Shown: positions 18,154 through 28,090, counted from the first letter of the stretch. The stretch: DNA of 64,000 nucleotides from Dietzia aurantiaca (GCF_021033825.1 NZ_JAIFXZ010000015.1:43350-107349), one strand, 5' to 3'. Numbers and translations are program-made. Notes: a model not told the origin generated them from the letters alone.

Positions 18154-18256
18154 CGGTTGCAAGACATCACCCCGCAGCTGCAAGACATCTAGTGCGATTA
18201 CTGAGCTGTTTCTCGCACCGCTGGTCTTGCAGCTGCGGGGTGATGTCTTGCAACCG
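18154..18256. repeat. 103-bp four-box palindromic repeat, copy 1
   Basis: Begins CGGTTGCAAGACA and ends TGTCTTGCAACCG, with inner GCAAGAC and GTCTTGC boxes 21 bp inside each outer box. In this copy the arms are perfect over 32 nt (18155-18186 with 18224-18255), with further TGCGA/TCGCA pairing in the centre. It lies 8 bases after the LLM gene and before the DUF559-like gene. See copies at 19358, 26110, 40288 and 48294. Confidence 0.9.
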
Positions 18257-18392
18257 CGGGGTTGTTGTGGGCGGTACCGGCTTGGGAGCGCGGGATATGG
18301 CGACCCGCAGCTCCTGTGGATAGTCGTCGACTCCATCCACAGTGGCCGCTTTCTGCCTGTTCCGAGACGTCGCCGCCATTCACGATTGCCTC

Positions 18393-19340
18393 ATGGCACG
18401 CACTCGCTGGGGCGGAGACACCCGCCCACCCGTCCCGGTCCCCGCATCATTGGCGGATGCGGTGTCGACCGGCAAACCGTTCGCAGGCGCCGATGCTCTG
18501 GCCGCCGGGCTCGTCACCCGCTACGCACTCCGTGCCAAATTCCACGCAATCTTCCCCGGTGTCTACGTCGCGAAGGGCGAACCGCTGACCAACTGGGACA
18601 TCATCCGCGCAGTCGGCATGTGGGCTCCGTCGGACGCGATCATCGGAGGCTGGGCTGCCGCCTACCTTCACGGCGAGACGTCGTACTCCGGGGAAAGGGT
18701 CCGTGGCGGAATCGATGTGTTCACTGCAGCCGAACCGCGGCCTCCGCGCGGGATCCGGAAACGCTCACTTCGCCGCCCGGTGCCGAGCGAGGACATCTGC
18801 GAGATCGGTGGGCTACGCGTCACCGCCCCTGCTCGCACAGCCGTGGACACGGCCAGATGGATCCGCGGAGGCGACCTGCGCATCTGCGTGATCGATTCGC
18901 TCTGCTTCACCACCGGCACTTCTCTGGTCGCCGTCGCCGCGGCCGCGGGACGCATGCATGGCCTGCATGGCGCATCGACCGTCGCAAGACTCCTGGACGC
19001 ATGCGATGCCGGTGCGCAGTCACCGCAGGAGACATTGCTGCGACTCCGCATCGAACGGTCGCCGCTCCCCCGGCCGACTTCTCAACTCGAGATCTTTGAG
19101 CCCACAGGTGAGCGGATCACGATCGCCGACCTCGCCTACGCCTCGGACAAGGTCGCCATCTTCTACGACGGCAGGCACCACGGTGACGAGGACCAGTGGC
19201 GGCGGGACCTACGCATCACCGCCAGGCTGACCGATCTCGGGTGGCAGGTCGTGCGGATCGTCAAGGACATGAAGCCTGACGAGGCGATGCGCCACATCAC
19301 GAACGCGTACACCCGCGCTCAGAACCGCCCTCGCACCTGA
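18393..19340 (+). CDS. AbiEi/DUF559-like protein with C-terminal endonuclease-fold domain
   Basis: A 315-aa protein of the actinobacterial type with an N-terminal winged-helix/AbiEi-like part (residues about 10-120, with TRYALRAKFHAIFPGVYV) and a C-terminal Vsr/DUF559-like domain (about 215-300). The latter shows ETLLRLRIE, then ADLAYASDKVAIFYDGRHH and DLGWQVVRIVKD, the spacing expected of a PD-(D/E)XK nuclease fold. Catalysis is not proven. The ATG at 18393 was preferred to a GTG at 18342. It is flanked on both sides by copies of the 103-bp repeat (ending 18256 and starting 19358), is unrelated to steroids, and looks like an inserted cassette. Confidence 0.65.
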   Translation: MARTRWGGDTRPPVPVPASLADAVSTGKPFAGADALAAGLVTRYALRAKFHAIFPGVYVAKGEPLTNWDIIRAVGMWAPSDAIIGGWAAAYLHGETSYSGERVRGGIDVFTAAEPRPPRGIRKRSLRRPVPSEDICEIGGLRVTAPARTAVDTARWIRGGDLRICVIDSLCFTTGTSLVAVAAAAGRMHGLHGASTVARLLDACDAGAQSPQETLLRLRIERSPLPRPTSQLEIFEPTGERITIADLAYASDKVAIFYDGRHHGDEDQWRRDLRITARLTDLGWQVVRIVKDMKPDEAMRHITNAYTRAQNRPRT

Positions 19341-19357
19341 AACCGCCAATCCCGCAG

Positions 19358-19460
19358 CGGTTGCAAGACATCCCCCATCGTTTGCACGACAGCTGGTGCG
19401 AAAAGCCGCGTCTGAAACGCAACTGGCGTCGTGCAACCGCGTACTCGTGTCTTGCAACCG
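19358..19460. repeat. 103-bp four-box palindromic repeat, copy 2
   Basis: Same ends and length as copy 1. Inner boxes are GCACGAC and GTCGTGC: both changed together, so pairing is kept. The stretches between boxes are not well paired. It starts 17 bases after the DUF559-like stop, between convergent genes. Confidence 0.88.
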
Positions 19461-19581
19461 CGGCGAGGGGCCGCTTGGCGGAGGCGAGGGCGGCCTAGCG
19501 ATGGCAAAGGGCGGCCTGGCGGCGAGGGCGGCCCAGCGGTGGCAAAAGGCGCTGGCGATGGCGAGGTGGCGGCCTCGACGA
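19461..19581. repeat. G-rich low-complexity tract beside repeat copy 2
   Basis: Degenerate units of the type ggcgagggcggcc and gcgatggcaaag recur for about 110 bases between the 103-bp repeat and the stop of the minus-strand hydrolase. No coding potential that I would support. Confidence 0.6.
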
Positions 19582-20616
19582 TTACACCGGGATGTTCGCT
19601 CCGATGTCGTCGAGGCAGGCAAGGATCTCGCGGTGGGTGTCCTCGGTGGCCTCGAGATGCATGAGGTGTCCGGCCCGCGGCACGCTGCGGACCTGGCGGA
19701 CGTCGTCGTGATAACGGTCGAGCTTCTTCAGCGGCTCGCGGCCGTGGAATCCCTCGAGGTCGGGGTCGTGCTCCGAGTAGACGAAGTAGTACGGCACGGG
19801 GTTGGTCTGGCGCTCGAACTCCTTCCGGGCGTACCAGGACACGTCCATCGCGCGGTACCACTGCAGCGGACCGGCGAACCCGGTGCGGACGTACTCGGTC
19901 TCGTAGCGGTCCAGCTCCTCCGCGGTGAGCCAGCGCCACGGCAGCTCCGGCGCCTCGGGCAGCGCATCGAGGTAGGTCGAGCCCGACGGGTGCTGCCACA
20001 CATCGAGGTAGTGGTAGTCGGCGGACAGGGCCCAGAACACGCGGGCGAGGAAGTCGCGCTCGTGGCCCTCGAGATCGGCCTCGGCGACGCCCGGCTGTGC
20101 AAAGTAGTGCAGGTGCAGGAAGTGCTTCTCGGCAATCATCGCCGAGCCCTCCAGAGGCGAGACCGACCCGGCGGTACCCATGAAGGGGTTCTCCATACCG
20201 ATCACCGCGCGCACCCGCCCCGGCTCCAGGTGGCAGGCGTCGTAGACCACGCCCGCGCCGAAGTCGAAGCCCACCAGCACGACCTTTTCCGACTCCGGGA
20301 GTGCATCGTCGAGTACCGCGATCAGGTCGTCGACCACCTCGCGCGGCGCGTAGTCCTCGACATTCGTGGGCGCGTCGGAGCCGCCCATCCCCCTCAGATC
20401 CGGCGCGATGACCCGCCACCCGGCGTCCACGAGGACGGGGATCATGCGGTGCCACGTGAACCAGAAGTGAGGGAAACCGTGAACCAGTGCGACGGTGCCC
20501 GGGCGCTGGTCTGCGGACGCGCTCGGTTCGGCGACCACGAAATGGATGCCCACGCCGTCGCGGTCGATGTGGCGGTGCTCGAGGAAGGACGGGTCGTCGA
20601 TTCGGGGGTCGATCAT
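19582..20616 (-). CDS. epoxide-hydrolase-like alpha/beta hydrolase
   Basis: A 344-aa alpha/beta hydrolase. HGFPHFWFTWHRM near 46-58 is the oxyanion HGxP motif and VVLVGFDFGAGVVYD near 112-126 is a nucleophile elbow with Asp, as in epoxide hydrolases and haloalkane dehalogenases. A late RAGHLMHLE supplies the His. It is not HsaD, whose elbow carries Ser. It is downstream of cyp125 on the same strand but separated by a terminator. A role in opening an oxygenated steroid or fatty epoxide is possible; the substrate is unknown. Confidence 0.75.
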   Translation of the reverse strand: MIDPRIDDPSFLEHRHIDRDGVGIHFVVAEPSASADQRPGTVALVHGFPHFWFTWHRMIPVLVDAGWRVIAPDLRGMGGSDAPTNVEDYAPREVVDDLIAVLDDALPESEKVVLVGFDFGAGVVYDACHLEPGRVRAVIGMENPFMGTAGSVSPLEGSAMIAEKHFLHLHYFAQPGVAEADLEGHERDFLARVFWALSADYHYLDVWQHPSGSTYLDALPEAPELPWRWLTAEELDRYETEYVRTGFAGPLQWYRAMDVSWYARKEFERQTNPVPYYFVYSEHDPDLEGFHGREPLKKLDRYHDDVRQVRSVPRAGHLMHLEATEDTHREILACLDDIGANIPV

Positions 20617-20672
20617 GGTGTCACCCTGCCTGGTTCTGTCGGGGATTCGGCGCGATTGTCGAAGGAGACGCC

Positions 20673-20718
20673 GACGGCCCCGGCGCTCCGCCCGGGTGGG
20701 CGGTGCGCCGGGGCCGTC
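20673..20718 (-). terminator. terminator after cyp125
   Basis: A 13-bp stem (20673-20685 with 20706-20718) with a GC-rich, partly self-pairing 20-base loop lies 26 bases after the cyp125 stop and before the hydrolase gene. Confidence 0.65.
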
Positions 20719-20743
20719 ACCGTGCGTGCTGTGGGTTAGTCGA

Positions 20744-21994
20744 TCAGGCCCGGACCGGGCACTTGAAGTCGACCTTCCAGTCCTGGATGGCGTTGAGCCA
20801 GCCCGAACGCAGGCGGGTCGCGTCGCCCATCGAGGTGATGTCGGGCATGTGGTCCGCGATCGCGTTGAAGATCAGCTCGATCTGCAGCTTCGCCAGGTTG
20901 GCGCCGATGCAGTAGTGCGGGCCGTTCCCGCCGAACGTCAGGTGCGGGTTCGGGTCGCGCAGGATGTTGAAGCTGAACGGGTCCTCGAACACCTCCTCGT
21001 CGAAGTTCGCCGAGCCGTACATGATCGCGGCACGGTCGCCCTTCTTCATGGTCACGCCGCCGATCTCGACATCCTCGGTGGCGGTGCGCTGGAACGAGGA
21101 GATCGGCGAGGCCCAGCGGAGGATCTCGTCGTAGGTGGTCTCCGGGCGCTCGGCCTTGAACAGCTCCCACTGGTCCGGGTTCTCCAGGAACGCGATCATG
21201 CCGTGGGTTGTCGCGTTACGGGTGGTCTCGTTGCCGGCCACCGCGAGCAGCACCACGAACCAGCCGAACTCGTCCGCGGTGAGCTGCTCGCCGTCGACGT
21301 CGGCCTGGACCAGCTTGGTCACCAGGTCGTCCCGCGGGTCGACCTCGCGCTTGGCGGCCAACTCCATGGCGTAGCCGAGGATCTCGGCGTTGGCGGCGTT
21401 GGACTCGTCCGCCAGCTCCGGGATGTCGTAGCTGGTCATCTTGTTGGACCACTCAAAGATCTGGTGGCGGTCCTCCTGCGGGATACCGATGAGCTCGGCG
21501 ATGGCCTGCAGCGGGAGCTCGGAGGCCACCTCGGTGATGAAGTCTCCCCCGCCCTTGGCGGCAGCGGTCTCCACGATGCTCCGCGCCTTCTCGGCCAGGT
21601 TCTCACGCATCTTCTCGATGTTCCGCGGGGTGAACCCCTTCGAGATGATGCGGCGGTACTTCTTGTGCTCGTCGCCGTCCTGGTTGATGAACAGGAAGCG
21701 CGTCATCTCGACGATCTCGCGCTCGGTCCCGGGCGCGAAGCGCGGGATAGCGGTGTTCTCCCAGGTGGAGAAGACCTCGTTGGTGCGCCGGGAGATCTCC
21801 TTGACGTCCGCGTGCTTGGTGACGACCCAGTAGCCGTCGTCGTCGTACCCGTCCGCACCCGGCTCGTTGGCGCACCACCAGATCGGCTCGGTCTGCCGCA
21901 GGTGCATCCACTCCGGATGCGGAAGGCGCTTCTGGTAGAGCTCCGGGTCGGTGAAGTCGAACCCCTCGGGAATGGTGACTGGCTGCACTGGCAC
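20744..21994 (-). CDS. cyp125: steroid C26 monooxygenase, cytochrome P450 Cyp125
   Basis: A 416-aa P450. I-helix LLAVAGNETTRNATTHGM (oxygen-binding Thr pair), K-helix TYDEILRWASP (ExxR), and heme loop TFGGNGPHYCIGANLA with ligand Cys about 362. Length and motifs match mycobacterial and rhodococcal CYP125, which oxidises the terminal C26/27 methyl of cholesterol or cholestenone to start side-chain breakdown. It is divergent from fadA5 with two KstR boxes in between, as at Rv3545c/Rv3546. The usual downstream fadE28-fadE29-chsH-ltp2 genes are not here. Confidence 0.9.
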   Translation of the reverse strand: MPVQPVTIPEGFDFTDPELYQKRLPHPEWMHLRQTEPIWWCANEPGADGYDDDGYWVVTKHADVKEISRRTNEVFSTWENTAIPRFAPGTEREIVEMTRFLFINQDGDEHKKYRRIISKGFTPRNIEKMRENLAEKARSIVETAAAKGGGDFITEVASELPLQAIAELIGIPQEDRHQIFEWSNKMTSYDIPELADESNAANAEILGYAMELAAKREVDPRDDLVTKLVQADVDGEQLTADEFGWFVVLLAVAGNETTRNATTHGMIAFLENPDQWELFKAERPETTYDEILRWASPISSFQRTATEDVEIGGVTMKKGDRAAIMYGSANFDEEVFEDPFSFNILRDPNPHLTFGGNGPHYCIGANLAKLQIELIFNAIADHMPDITSMGDATRLRSGWLNAIQDWKVDFKCPVRA

Positions 21995-22070
21995 TCCTTG
22001 GCCGCGTCGGTTTGCGTCAGGTGTTCACTCCCACAACCCGGATACTGCGAACCCCTCGCCCGGGCTGTAA

Positions 22071-23321
<1,251 letters not shown>

Positions 23322-23322
23322 C

Positions 23323-23910
23323 ATGAGCAGCAACGTCATCGAGGCGGCCGCGGGACGTCGGCAGGAGATCTTTGCCGCCATCTCGTCCGCCACCGGCACG
23401 GACGACGCGGTCAAGGCCGTGTCCCACCTCCTGGCGGTCTCGGCGGACGAGGCGCGCGAGGTCCTGCGCGCCCCACTCGAGTCGTTCGTCGGCGCGACCA
23501 CCGAGCAGCCGGAAGCCTCGAGTCCGTCGAGCTTCGCCCTGCACCCGTTCCGCGACTCGGACGAGCACAATGCGCTGTACAAGGCGCGCTCGACCGACGC
23601 CTCGTCGGCGACGGGCGGCACGTGGGACGAGAGCCGCACGGAGCAGGAGCGCCGCGAGGGCCTGAAGCGGATCGACTCGGAGTCCGCGATGTGGTTCGTC
23701 GCCGTCGACGGCGCGCGGGGCACCCAGGTGGGACTCGTGTTCGGCGAGCAGGTCAACGACGGCGACGTTGACGTTGCGATCTGGATCCACCCGGAAGAGC
23801 GGAAGAAGGGCTACGGCCTGCTGTCGCTCAAGGAGAGCCGCCGTGAGCTCGCGGCGTTCTTCCCCGGCAAGCACGTGATCGTCCGCGCGCCGATGGCCGG
23901 CGGCAAGTGA
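23323..23910 (+). CDS. uncharacterised protein between fadA5 and ddn-like gene
   Basis: A 195-aa protein I do not recognise. The N-terminal half is helical and charged (AAGRRQEIFAAISSATGT, SADEAREVLRAPLESF). The C-terminal half has VDVAIWIHPEERKKGYGLL, which looks like the acetyl-CoA loop region of GNAT acetyltransferases, although a full GNAT fold is not evident. It starts one base after the fadA5 stop and overlaps the next gene by 4 bases. M. tuberculosis has no gene between fadA5 and Rv3547, so this is a lineage-specific insertion. Confidence 0.6.
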   Translation: MSSNVIEAAAGRRQEIFAAISSATGTDDAVKAVSHLLAVSADEAREVLRAPLESFVGATTEQPEASSPSSFALHPFRDSDEHNALYKARSTDASSATGGTWDESRTEQERREGLKRIDSESAMWFVAVDGARGTQVGLVFGEQVNDGDVDVAIWIHPEERKKGYGLLSLKESRRELAAFFPGKHVIVRAPMAGGK

Positions 23911-24404
23911 CGGATCAGCAGCCCGAGACCGGCACCGACGACCCGCGGCGTGGCGCGCCGTGGGTCGTCGGCGTGATCAAGGTGATGTCGCGGGCCAACA
24001 CGTGGCTGTACCAGCGCACGGGCGGCCGGATCGGTGGGACCTGGCGTGTGGGATCGGCGCTGCGGGCGCCGGTACCGGTGTGTTTGGTGACGACGACGGG
24101 CCGTAAATCCGGCGAACCACGCACGGTCCCGTTGCTGCACCTCCCGGACGGCGACAGCGTCCTGTTGGTCGCGTCGCAGGGCGGGCTGCCCTCTCATCCG
24201 CAGTGGTACCGCAACGTCCTGGTGGACCCGGCCGTCACCGTTCAGGTGGGTCGCCGGGTCAGATCGATGACGGCGAGGGAGGCCTCTCCGGCCGAGCGGG
24301 CGGAGTTGTGGCCTCGGCTCGTCGAGCGTTACGCGGATTTCGCTGAGTATCAGGCAAACACCAGCCGCGTCATACCCGTGGTGATCTGCGAACCCGCGCG
24401 CTAG
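23907..24404 (+). CDS. Ddn-family F420-dependent reductase (Rv3547-like)
   Basis: A 165-aa protein of the DUF385/Ddn deazaflavin-dependent nitroreductase family: PVPVCLVTTTGRKSGEPRTVPLLHL near 60-85, LLVASQGGLPSHPQWYRNVLVDP near 90-115. Ddn (Rv3547) reduces quinones and activates pretomanid using F420H2. In the same position after fadA5 as in M. tuberculosis. GTG start at 23907, overlapping the previous stop. Confidence 0.8.
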   Translation: MTDQQPETGTDDPRRGAPWVVGVIKVMSRANTWLYQRTGGRIGGTWRVGSALRAPVPVCLVTTTGRKSGEPRTVPLLHLPDGDSVLLVASQGGLPSHPQWYRNVLVDPAVTVQVGRRVRSMTAREASPAERAELWPRLVERYADFAEYQANTSRVIPVVICEPAR

Positions 24405-24501
24405 CCGAGCGCTCGCCGAATGGCTGATTTGCGATATCGCCCACGTCAACAGTGATGTACAGCGTGAACACTGATTGCTCCGACCATCTCGCGTGGCGGC
24501 A

Positions 24502-24530
24502 TTGACAAAAGTTCATATTCAGGGGATTCT
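24502..24530 (+). promoter_or_regulatory. sigma-70-like promoter of the Gly-Ser protein gene
   Basis: TTGACA (24502-24507), a 17-base spacer and GATTCT (24525-24530), about 50 bases upstream of the ATG at 24583. The -35 is a perfect match and the -10 fits less well. Confidence 0.5.
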
Positions 24531-24582
24531 CATGTCTCAAAGGGCACATTGGTGCCGCGATTCGCCGAGAGGATCCACTTTT

Positions 24583-25923
24583 ATGAAGAAGATGACCAGG
24601 GCCGCCGCGGCCGCCGCCACGGCGGCCCTCGCGATGTCCGGCGCCACGGGAGTCGCTAATGCCCAGCTCTTGCCGGGCATCGAACTGCCCGGCTCGTCTG
24701 ACGGACTCATCCCAGGCTCGAGCGAAGGCCTTATCCCCGGTTCTGCCGACGTGATCCCCTCCGGTTCGACCGAAGGCATCGGCGCCGGTTCCGAAGCCCT
24801 CGGCGGCTCCGCGGATATCAGTGGTTCTGCAGACACGATCGCTGACGGAATCGCCGGGTCTGTCGGGGGCGGATCCCTATCCGGGATTCTCACCAACGCC
24901 GCTGGCTCGGTCAATGACATCACCGGGTCAGTGACGGGCGCTAGCGACTCCGTCGGTGGCTCCACGGGCGACTTCACCGAAGCCCTCACCGGTTCCATCG
25001 ACAACACCGGCTCCGCTACCGCGATCACCGGGGCCATCGCGGATGCCATCGGCACCGGCGGTTCGCTCTCAGGAGTCCTCGGCGCCATCTCCGGTTCCGT
25101 CACCACCGGCGGCTCGGCGGGCGACATCACTCAGGCCCTCGGTGGCTCCCTGACCGACATCGGCGGGGGCATCACCGGCTCGCTCGGTTCGTCCGGTGAC
25201 ATCACAGACCCCGTTGGTGGCTCGCTCGGAGACATCGGCGGCGCGATCTCCGGCTCGATCGAGGGCGGCGGCTCTCTCGAAGCCATCACCAATGAGACTG
25301 CTGGCTCAATCGGCGATGCCTCGGGGTCTCTCACCGACCCGACCACCGGCGTCCTCGGTTCTCTCACCGGCGGCCTGATCACGCAGAACATTTCGGGTTC
25401 TATCGGCATGGTCTCGAATTCGGTCGCCGGCCCGGACACCGGCCTGCTCGGCTCGCTAACCGGTAACGGTGGCTCGACCGGCCAGAGCTCGGACGCGATC
25501 ACCACGATCGCCAGCGACAGCGCTAATACGGTTGTCGGTTCTTCTCGGGACCTGACCGCGGTCAACGGTTCGCTTACCGCGTTCACCGGGTCGCTCGAGA
25601 ACGGCTCCCTGAACGGCACCGCCTCCGCCGACAACGGCTCGCTGCGAGCCACGGCGTCGACGAACGCCGGCTCCGACGTCGCCTTCGATGCCTCGATGGA
25701 ATCGGTTACCAGTGTCGAGACGAGCGTCGGCGGCGGCCTGCTGCCGATCCTGTCGCTGGGCGGCGCTGTTGCCCTCGGCGGCGCGGCTGTCGGTGCCGTC
25801 GCCGGCGCCAATGTCCAGCTTCCGCCGCTGCCGGGCTTCCCGCTGTGCGATCTGCCGCAGGCGCAGATCGACCAGCTCGCCGGCCTCGGCTCGGTCGACG
25901 CCCAGAACTGCCCGCGCCCCTGA
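24583..25923 (+). CDS. large Gly-Ser repeat surface protein
   Basis: A 446-aa exported protein: MKKMTRAAAAAATAALAMSG signal with cleavage near VANA-Q, then about 350 residues in which a GS or GSx unit returns every 8-15 residues (PGSSDGLIPGSSEGLIPGS, GGSLTDIGG, GGSLGDIGG). A hydrophobic Gly/Ala segment follows near 395-420 and a short Pro-rich tail with two cysteines ends it (PLCDLPQ, QNCPRP). It looks like a low-complexity cell-envelope protein, possibly anchored by the C-terminal segment. No family recognised. The ATG at 24583 follows GAGAGGA; a promoter lies upstream and a terminator directly after. Confidence 0.75.
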   Translation: MKKMTRAAAAAATAALAMSGATGVANAQLLPGIELPGSSDGLIPGSSEGLIPGSADVIPSGSTEGIGAGSEALGGSADISGSADTIADGIAGSVGGGSLSGILTNAAGSVNDITGSVTGASDSVGGSTGDFTEALTGSIDNTGSATAITGAIADAIGTGGSLSGVLGAISGSVTTGGSAGDITQALGGSLTDIGGGITGSLGSSGDITDPVGGSLGDIGGAISGSIEGGGSLEAITNETAGSIGDASGSLTDPTTGVLGSLTGGLITQNISGSIGMVSNSVAGPDTGLLGSLTGNGGSTGQSSDAITTIASDSANTVVGSSRDLTAVNGSLTAFTGSLENGSLNGTASADNGSLRATASTNAGSDVAFDASMESVTSVETSVGGGLLPILSLGGAVALGGAAVGAVAGANVQLPPLPGFPLCDLPQAQIDQLAGLGSVDAQNCPRP

Positions 25924-25948
25924 CCTGATCCGGTCGGCCGGTAACTGA

Positions 25949-25982
25949 CGGAGCCCCGCACCTCGAAAGGTGCGGGGCTCCG
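25949..25982 (+). terminator. intrinsic terminator
   Basis: A 15-bp perfect stem with a cgaa tetraloop (25949-25963 with 25968-25982), followed by tcttgttc, 26 bases after the Gly-Ser gene. Confidence 0.85.
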
Positions 25983-26109
25983 TCTTGTTCGCTCACGGTG
26001 TGCCTTCATGACCTCCGCACGCCGCGCGCACCAGTAGCAACTGGTAGGCGCCGGCGCAGCGCGCGGCCCCAACCAGATCCACGCCGCTCGCCCAACGCCA
26101 CCCGAACCC

Positions 26110-26212
26110 CGGTTGCAAGACAGCGCTCACCACCTGCACGACGTCAGATGCGTTTCCAGACCGGATTTCCGACCAATCTGTCGTGCAAGCGGACGGCGAT
26201 GTCTTGCAACCG
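26110..26212. repeat. 103-bp four-box palindromic repeat, copy 3
   Basis: Ends CGGTTGCAAGACA and TGTCTTGCAACCG; inner boxes GCACGAC and GTCGTGC. It lies between a plus-strand terminator and the stop of the convergent SDR gene. A G-rich tract (26213-26308) lies on its right. Confidence 0.88.
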
Positions 26213-26308
26213 CGCGAGGCGGGCCGGGTGTCCGGGCCGGAGCTCGGACTGGGCACGAACGTCAGCGGGCCAGGCCTGGCGGGCCCGGCACTGGGGCCCG
26301 GCGTCAGA

Positions 26309-27226
26309 TCAGCGGGCGCCGTAGACCGGGACCGGCGTCGGGGACTCGGACAGCAGACGCGGGACCACGGAGCCGAGCTCGGCCGGATCCCACTTGGCGC
26401 CCTTGTCCTCGGAGGCGGCACGCTGCCAGCCGTCGCACACGGTGACCTTGCCACCCTCGACCTCGAAGACGCGGCCGGAGACGTCGCCGGACTCCTCGGA
26501 GCCCAGCCACACGACCAGCGGGGAGACGTTGGCCGGGTCCATCACGTCGAACGAACCGTCCTCGGGGGCGGCCATCTGCGCGGCCATGGCGTCACCGGCG
26601 GAGGTGGTCATGCGGGTGCGGGCGGACGGGGCGATCGCGTTGGCGGTGACGCCGTAGCCCTTCATCTCGGCCGCGGTCTGGATGGTCAGCAGCGCGATGC
26701 CGGCCTTGGCGGTGGCGTAGTTGCCCTGGCCGACCGAGCCGAACAGCCCGGCGCCCGAGGAGGTGTTGATGACGCGCGCGGCCCGCGGGCGCCCGGCCTT
26801 GGACTCGGCGCGCCAGTACTCGGCGGCGTGACGCAGCGGCGCGAAGTGGCCCTTGAGGTGCACGCCTGTGACCTTGTCCCACTCCTCCTCGGACATGCCG
26901 ACGAGCATCTTGTCGCGCAGGAAGCCGGCGTTGTTGACCAGCACGTCGAGCCCGCCGAAGGTGTCGATGGCCTGCTGGACGAGCTCGCGCGCGCCCTCCC
27001 ACGAGGAGATGTCGTTACCGTTGATCACGGCCTCGCCGCCGGCGGCCTTGATCTCCGCGACGACCTGCTCGGCGGGGTGCTCCCCCACGTCGGTGCCGTC
27101 GATGCCGGCGCCGAGGTCGTTCACGACGACCTTCGCCCCCTCGGCGGCGAAGGCCAGCGCGTGCTCACGGCCGATTCCGCGGCCGGCGCCGGTGACGATG
27201 ACGACGCGTCCGTCGCAGATTCCCAT
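26309..27226 (-). CDS. short-chain dehydrogenase (Rv3548c-like)
   Basis: A 305-aa SDR: VTGAGRGIGREHALAFAAEG near 10-30, VLVNNAG near 96, INTSSG near 150, YATAKAGI near 168-175 with catalytic Tyr and Lys. The added C-terminal extension and length recall multifunctional-enzyme-2-type 3-hydroxyacyl-CoA dehydrogenases. Position before Rv3549c and echA20 equivalents supports Rv3548c. Its substrate in ring C/D breakdown is not established. The start has a clear AAGGAGA site 6 bases upstream. Confidence 0.8.
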   Translation of the reverse strand: MGICDGRVVIVTGAGRGIGREHALAFAAEGAKVVVNDLGAGIDGTDVGEHPAEQVVAEIKAAGGEAVINGNDISSWEGARELVQQAIDTFGGLDVLVNNAGFLRDKMLVGMSEEEWDKVTGVHLKGHFAPLRHAAEYWRAESKAGRPRAARVINTSSGAGLFGSVGQGNYATAKAGIALLTIQTAAEMKGYGVTANAIAPSARTRMTTSAGDAMAAQMAAPEDGSFDVMDPANVSPLVVWLGSEESGDVSGRVFEVEGGKVTVCDGWQRAASEDKGAKWDPAELGSVVPRLLSESPTPVPVYGAR

Positions 27227-27268
27227 TGATATCTCCTTGGTTGAGGTGAGCTGTGCGGGTGTTCTCGG

Positions 27269-28060
27269 TCAGTGCTTGTTCTCGGCGGTGGAGGCCGAGA
27301 GGAACGCGGGCTTCTCGCCGCCGCCGTGGACCAGCAGCTCGGCGCCGGTGATGTAGGCGGCCAGTGGCGAGGCGAGGAACGCGGCGGCCCGGCCGACGTC
27401 GGCGGGCTCGGCCATGCGCCCCATGGGGATGGTGGCGTCGACGGCGGCCACGCCCTCGGCATCGCCGTAGTGCAACTCGGCGAGCTCGGTCTTCACGGGG
27501 CCGACGACGACGGAGTTCACGCGCACCGCGGGAGCCCATTCGACGGCCAGCGACTGGGTGAGCGAGTCGATGCCGGCCTTCGCGGCGCCGTAGGAGGCAG
27601 TGCCGGGAGAGGGGCGGTGGCCGGAGACGGACGAGATGTTGACGATCACGCCGCCGATCTGGCCGTCGGGCCCGTCGGCGGTCATCGCCCGGTGTGCTTC
27701 CTGCGCGACGGTCAGCGCGGACAGCAGGTTGAGCGCGACGATCTTGGCGTGGAAGTTCGCGCTGGCGTCGGCGGCCAGCGCGAACGGGGCGCCGCCGGCG
27801 TTGTTGACCACCACGTCGAGGCGGCCGTGTTTGGCGACGATCGCGTCGATCATCGCGCGGACCGCGTCGGGGTCGCGGAGGTCGGCCGGGTGGAACTCGA
27901 GGTCCGCGACATCGGAGCCCTCGTCGGCGGGTCGCCGGGCGCAGGTGACGACGACGGCGCCGGCATCTCTGAATACCCGACTGATGCCGGCGCCGACGCC
28001 TCGGACGCCTCCGGTGACGAGGACTACCTTCCCCGCCAGACCAAGATCGATGTTCGTCAT
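27269..28060 (-). CDS. short-chain dehydrogenase (Rv3549c-like)
   Basis: A 263-aa SDR: VLVTGGVRGVGAGISRVFRDAG near 12-33, VVNNAGGAPFALAA near 83, ISSVSGHRPSPG near 140, YGAAKAGIDSLTQ near 155 with Tyr and Lys. First gene of the leftward KstR2 unit and 42 bases before the 26309-27226 SDR, so they form an operon. The ATG at 28060 is only 13 bases from a KstR2 operator. Confidence 0.8.
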   Translation of the reverse strand: MTNIDLGLAGKVVLVTGGVRGVGAGISRVFRDAGAVVVTCARRPADEGSDVADLEFHPADLRDPDAVRAMIDAIVAKHGRLDVVVNNAGGAPFALAADASANFHAKIVALNLLSALTVAQEAHRAMTADGPDGQIGGVIVNISSVSGHRPSPGTASYGAAKAGIDSLTQSLAVEWAPAVRVNSVVVGPVKTELAELHYGDAEGVAAVDATIPMGRMAEPADVGRAAAFLASPLAAYITGAELLVHGGGEKPAFLSASTAENKH

Positions 28061-28072
28061 GCGTGCTAGCCT

Positions 28073-28090
28073 ACCAAGCAAGCGTTTGGT
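28073..28090. promoter_or_regulatory. KstR2 operator between SDR operon and echA20
   Basis: An 18-base imperfect palindrome beginning accaagc and ending tttggt. On the minus strand it reads ACCAAACGCTTGCT, one mismatch from the KstR2 consensus AnCAAGnnCTTGnT. It lies between divergent operons that belong to the KstR2 regulon in M. tuberculosis. Confidence 0.75.

Noticed and set aside
18142..18383. Short frames within repeat copy 1
   Set aside because: They arise from the palindrome (repeated LQDI-type reading) and have no independent support.
19582..20616. HsaD candidate
   Set aside because: The nucleophile elbow is GFDFG with Asp, and the HGFPHFWFTWH segment is of the epoxide hydrolase type; HsaD uses Ser.
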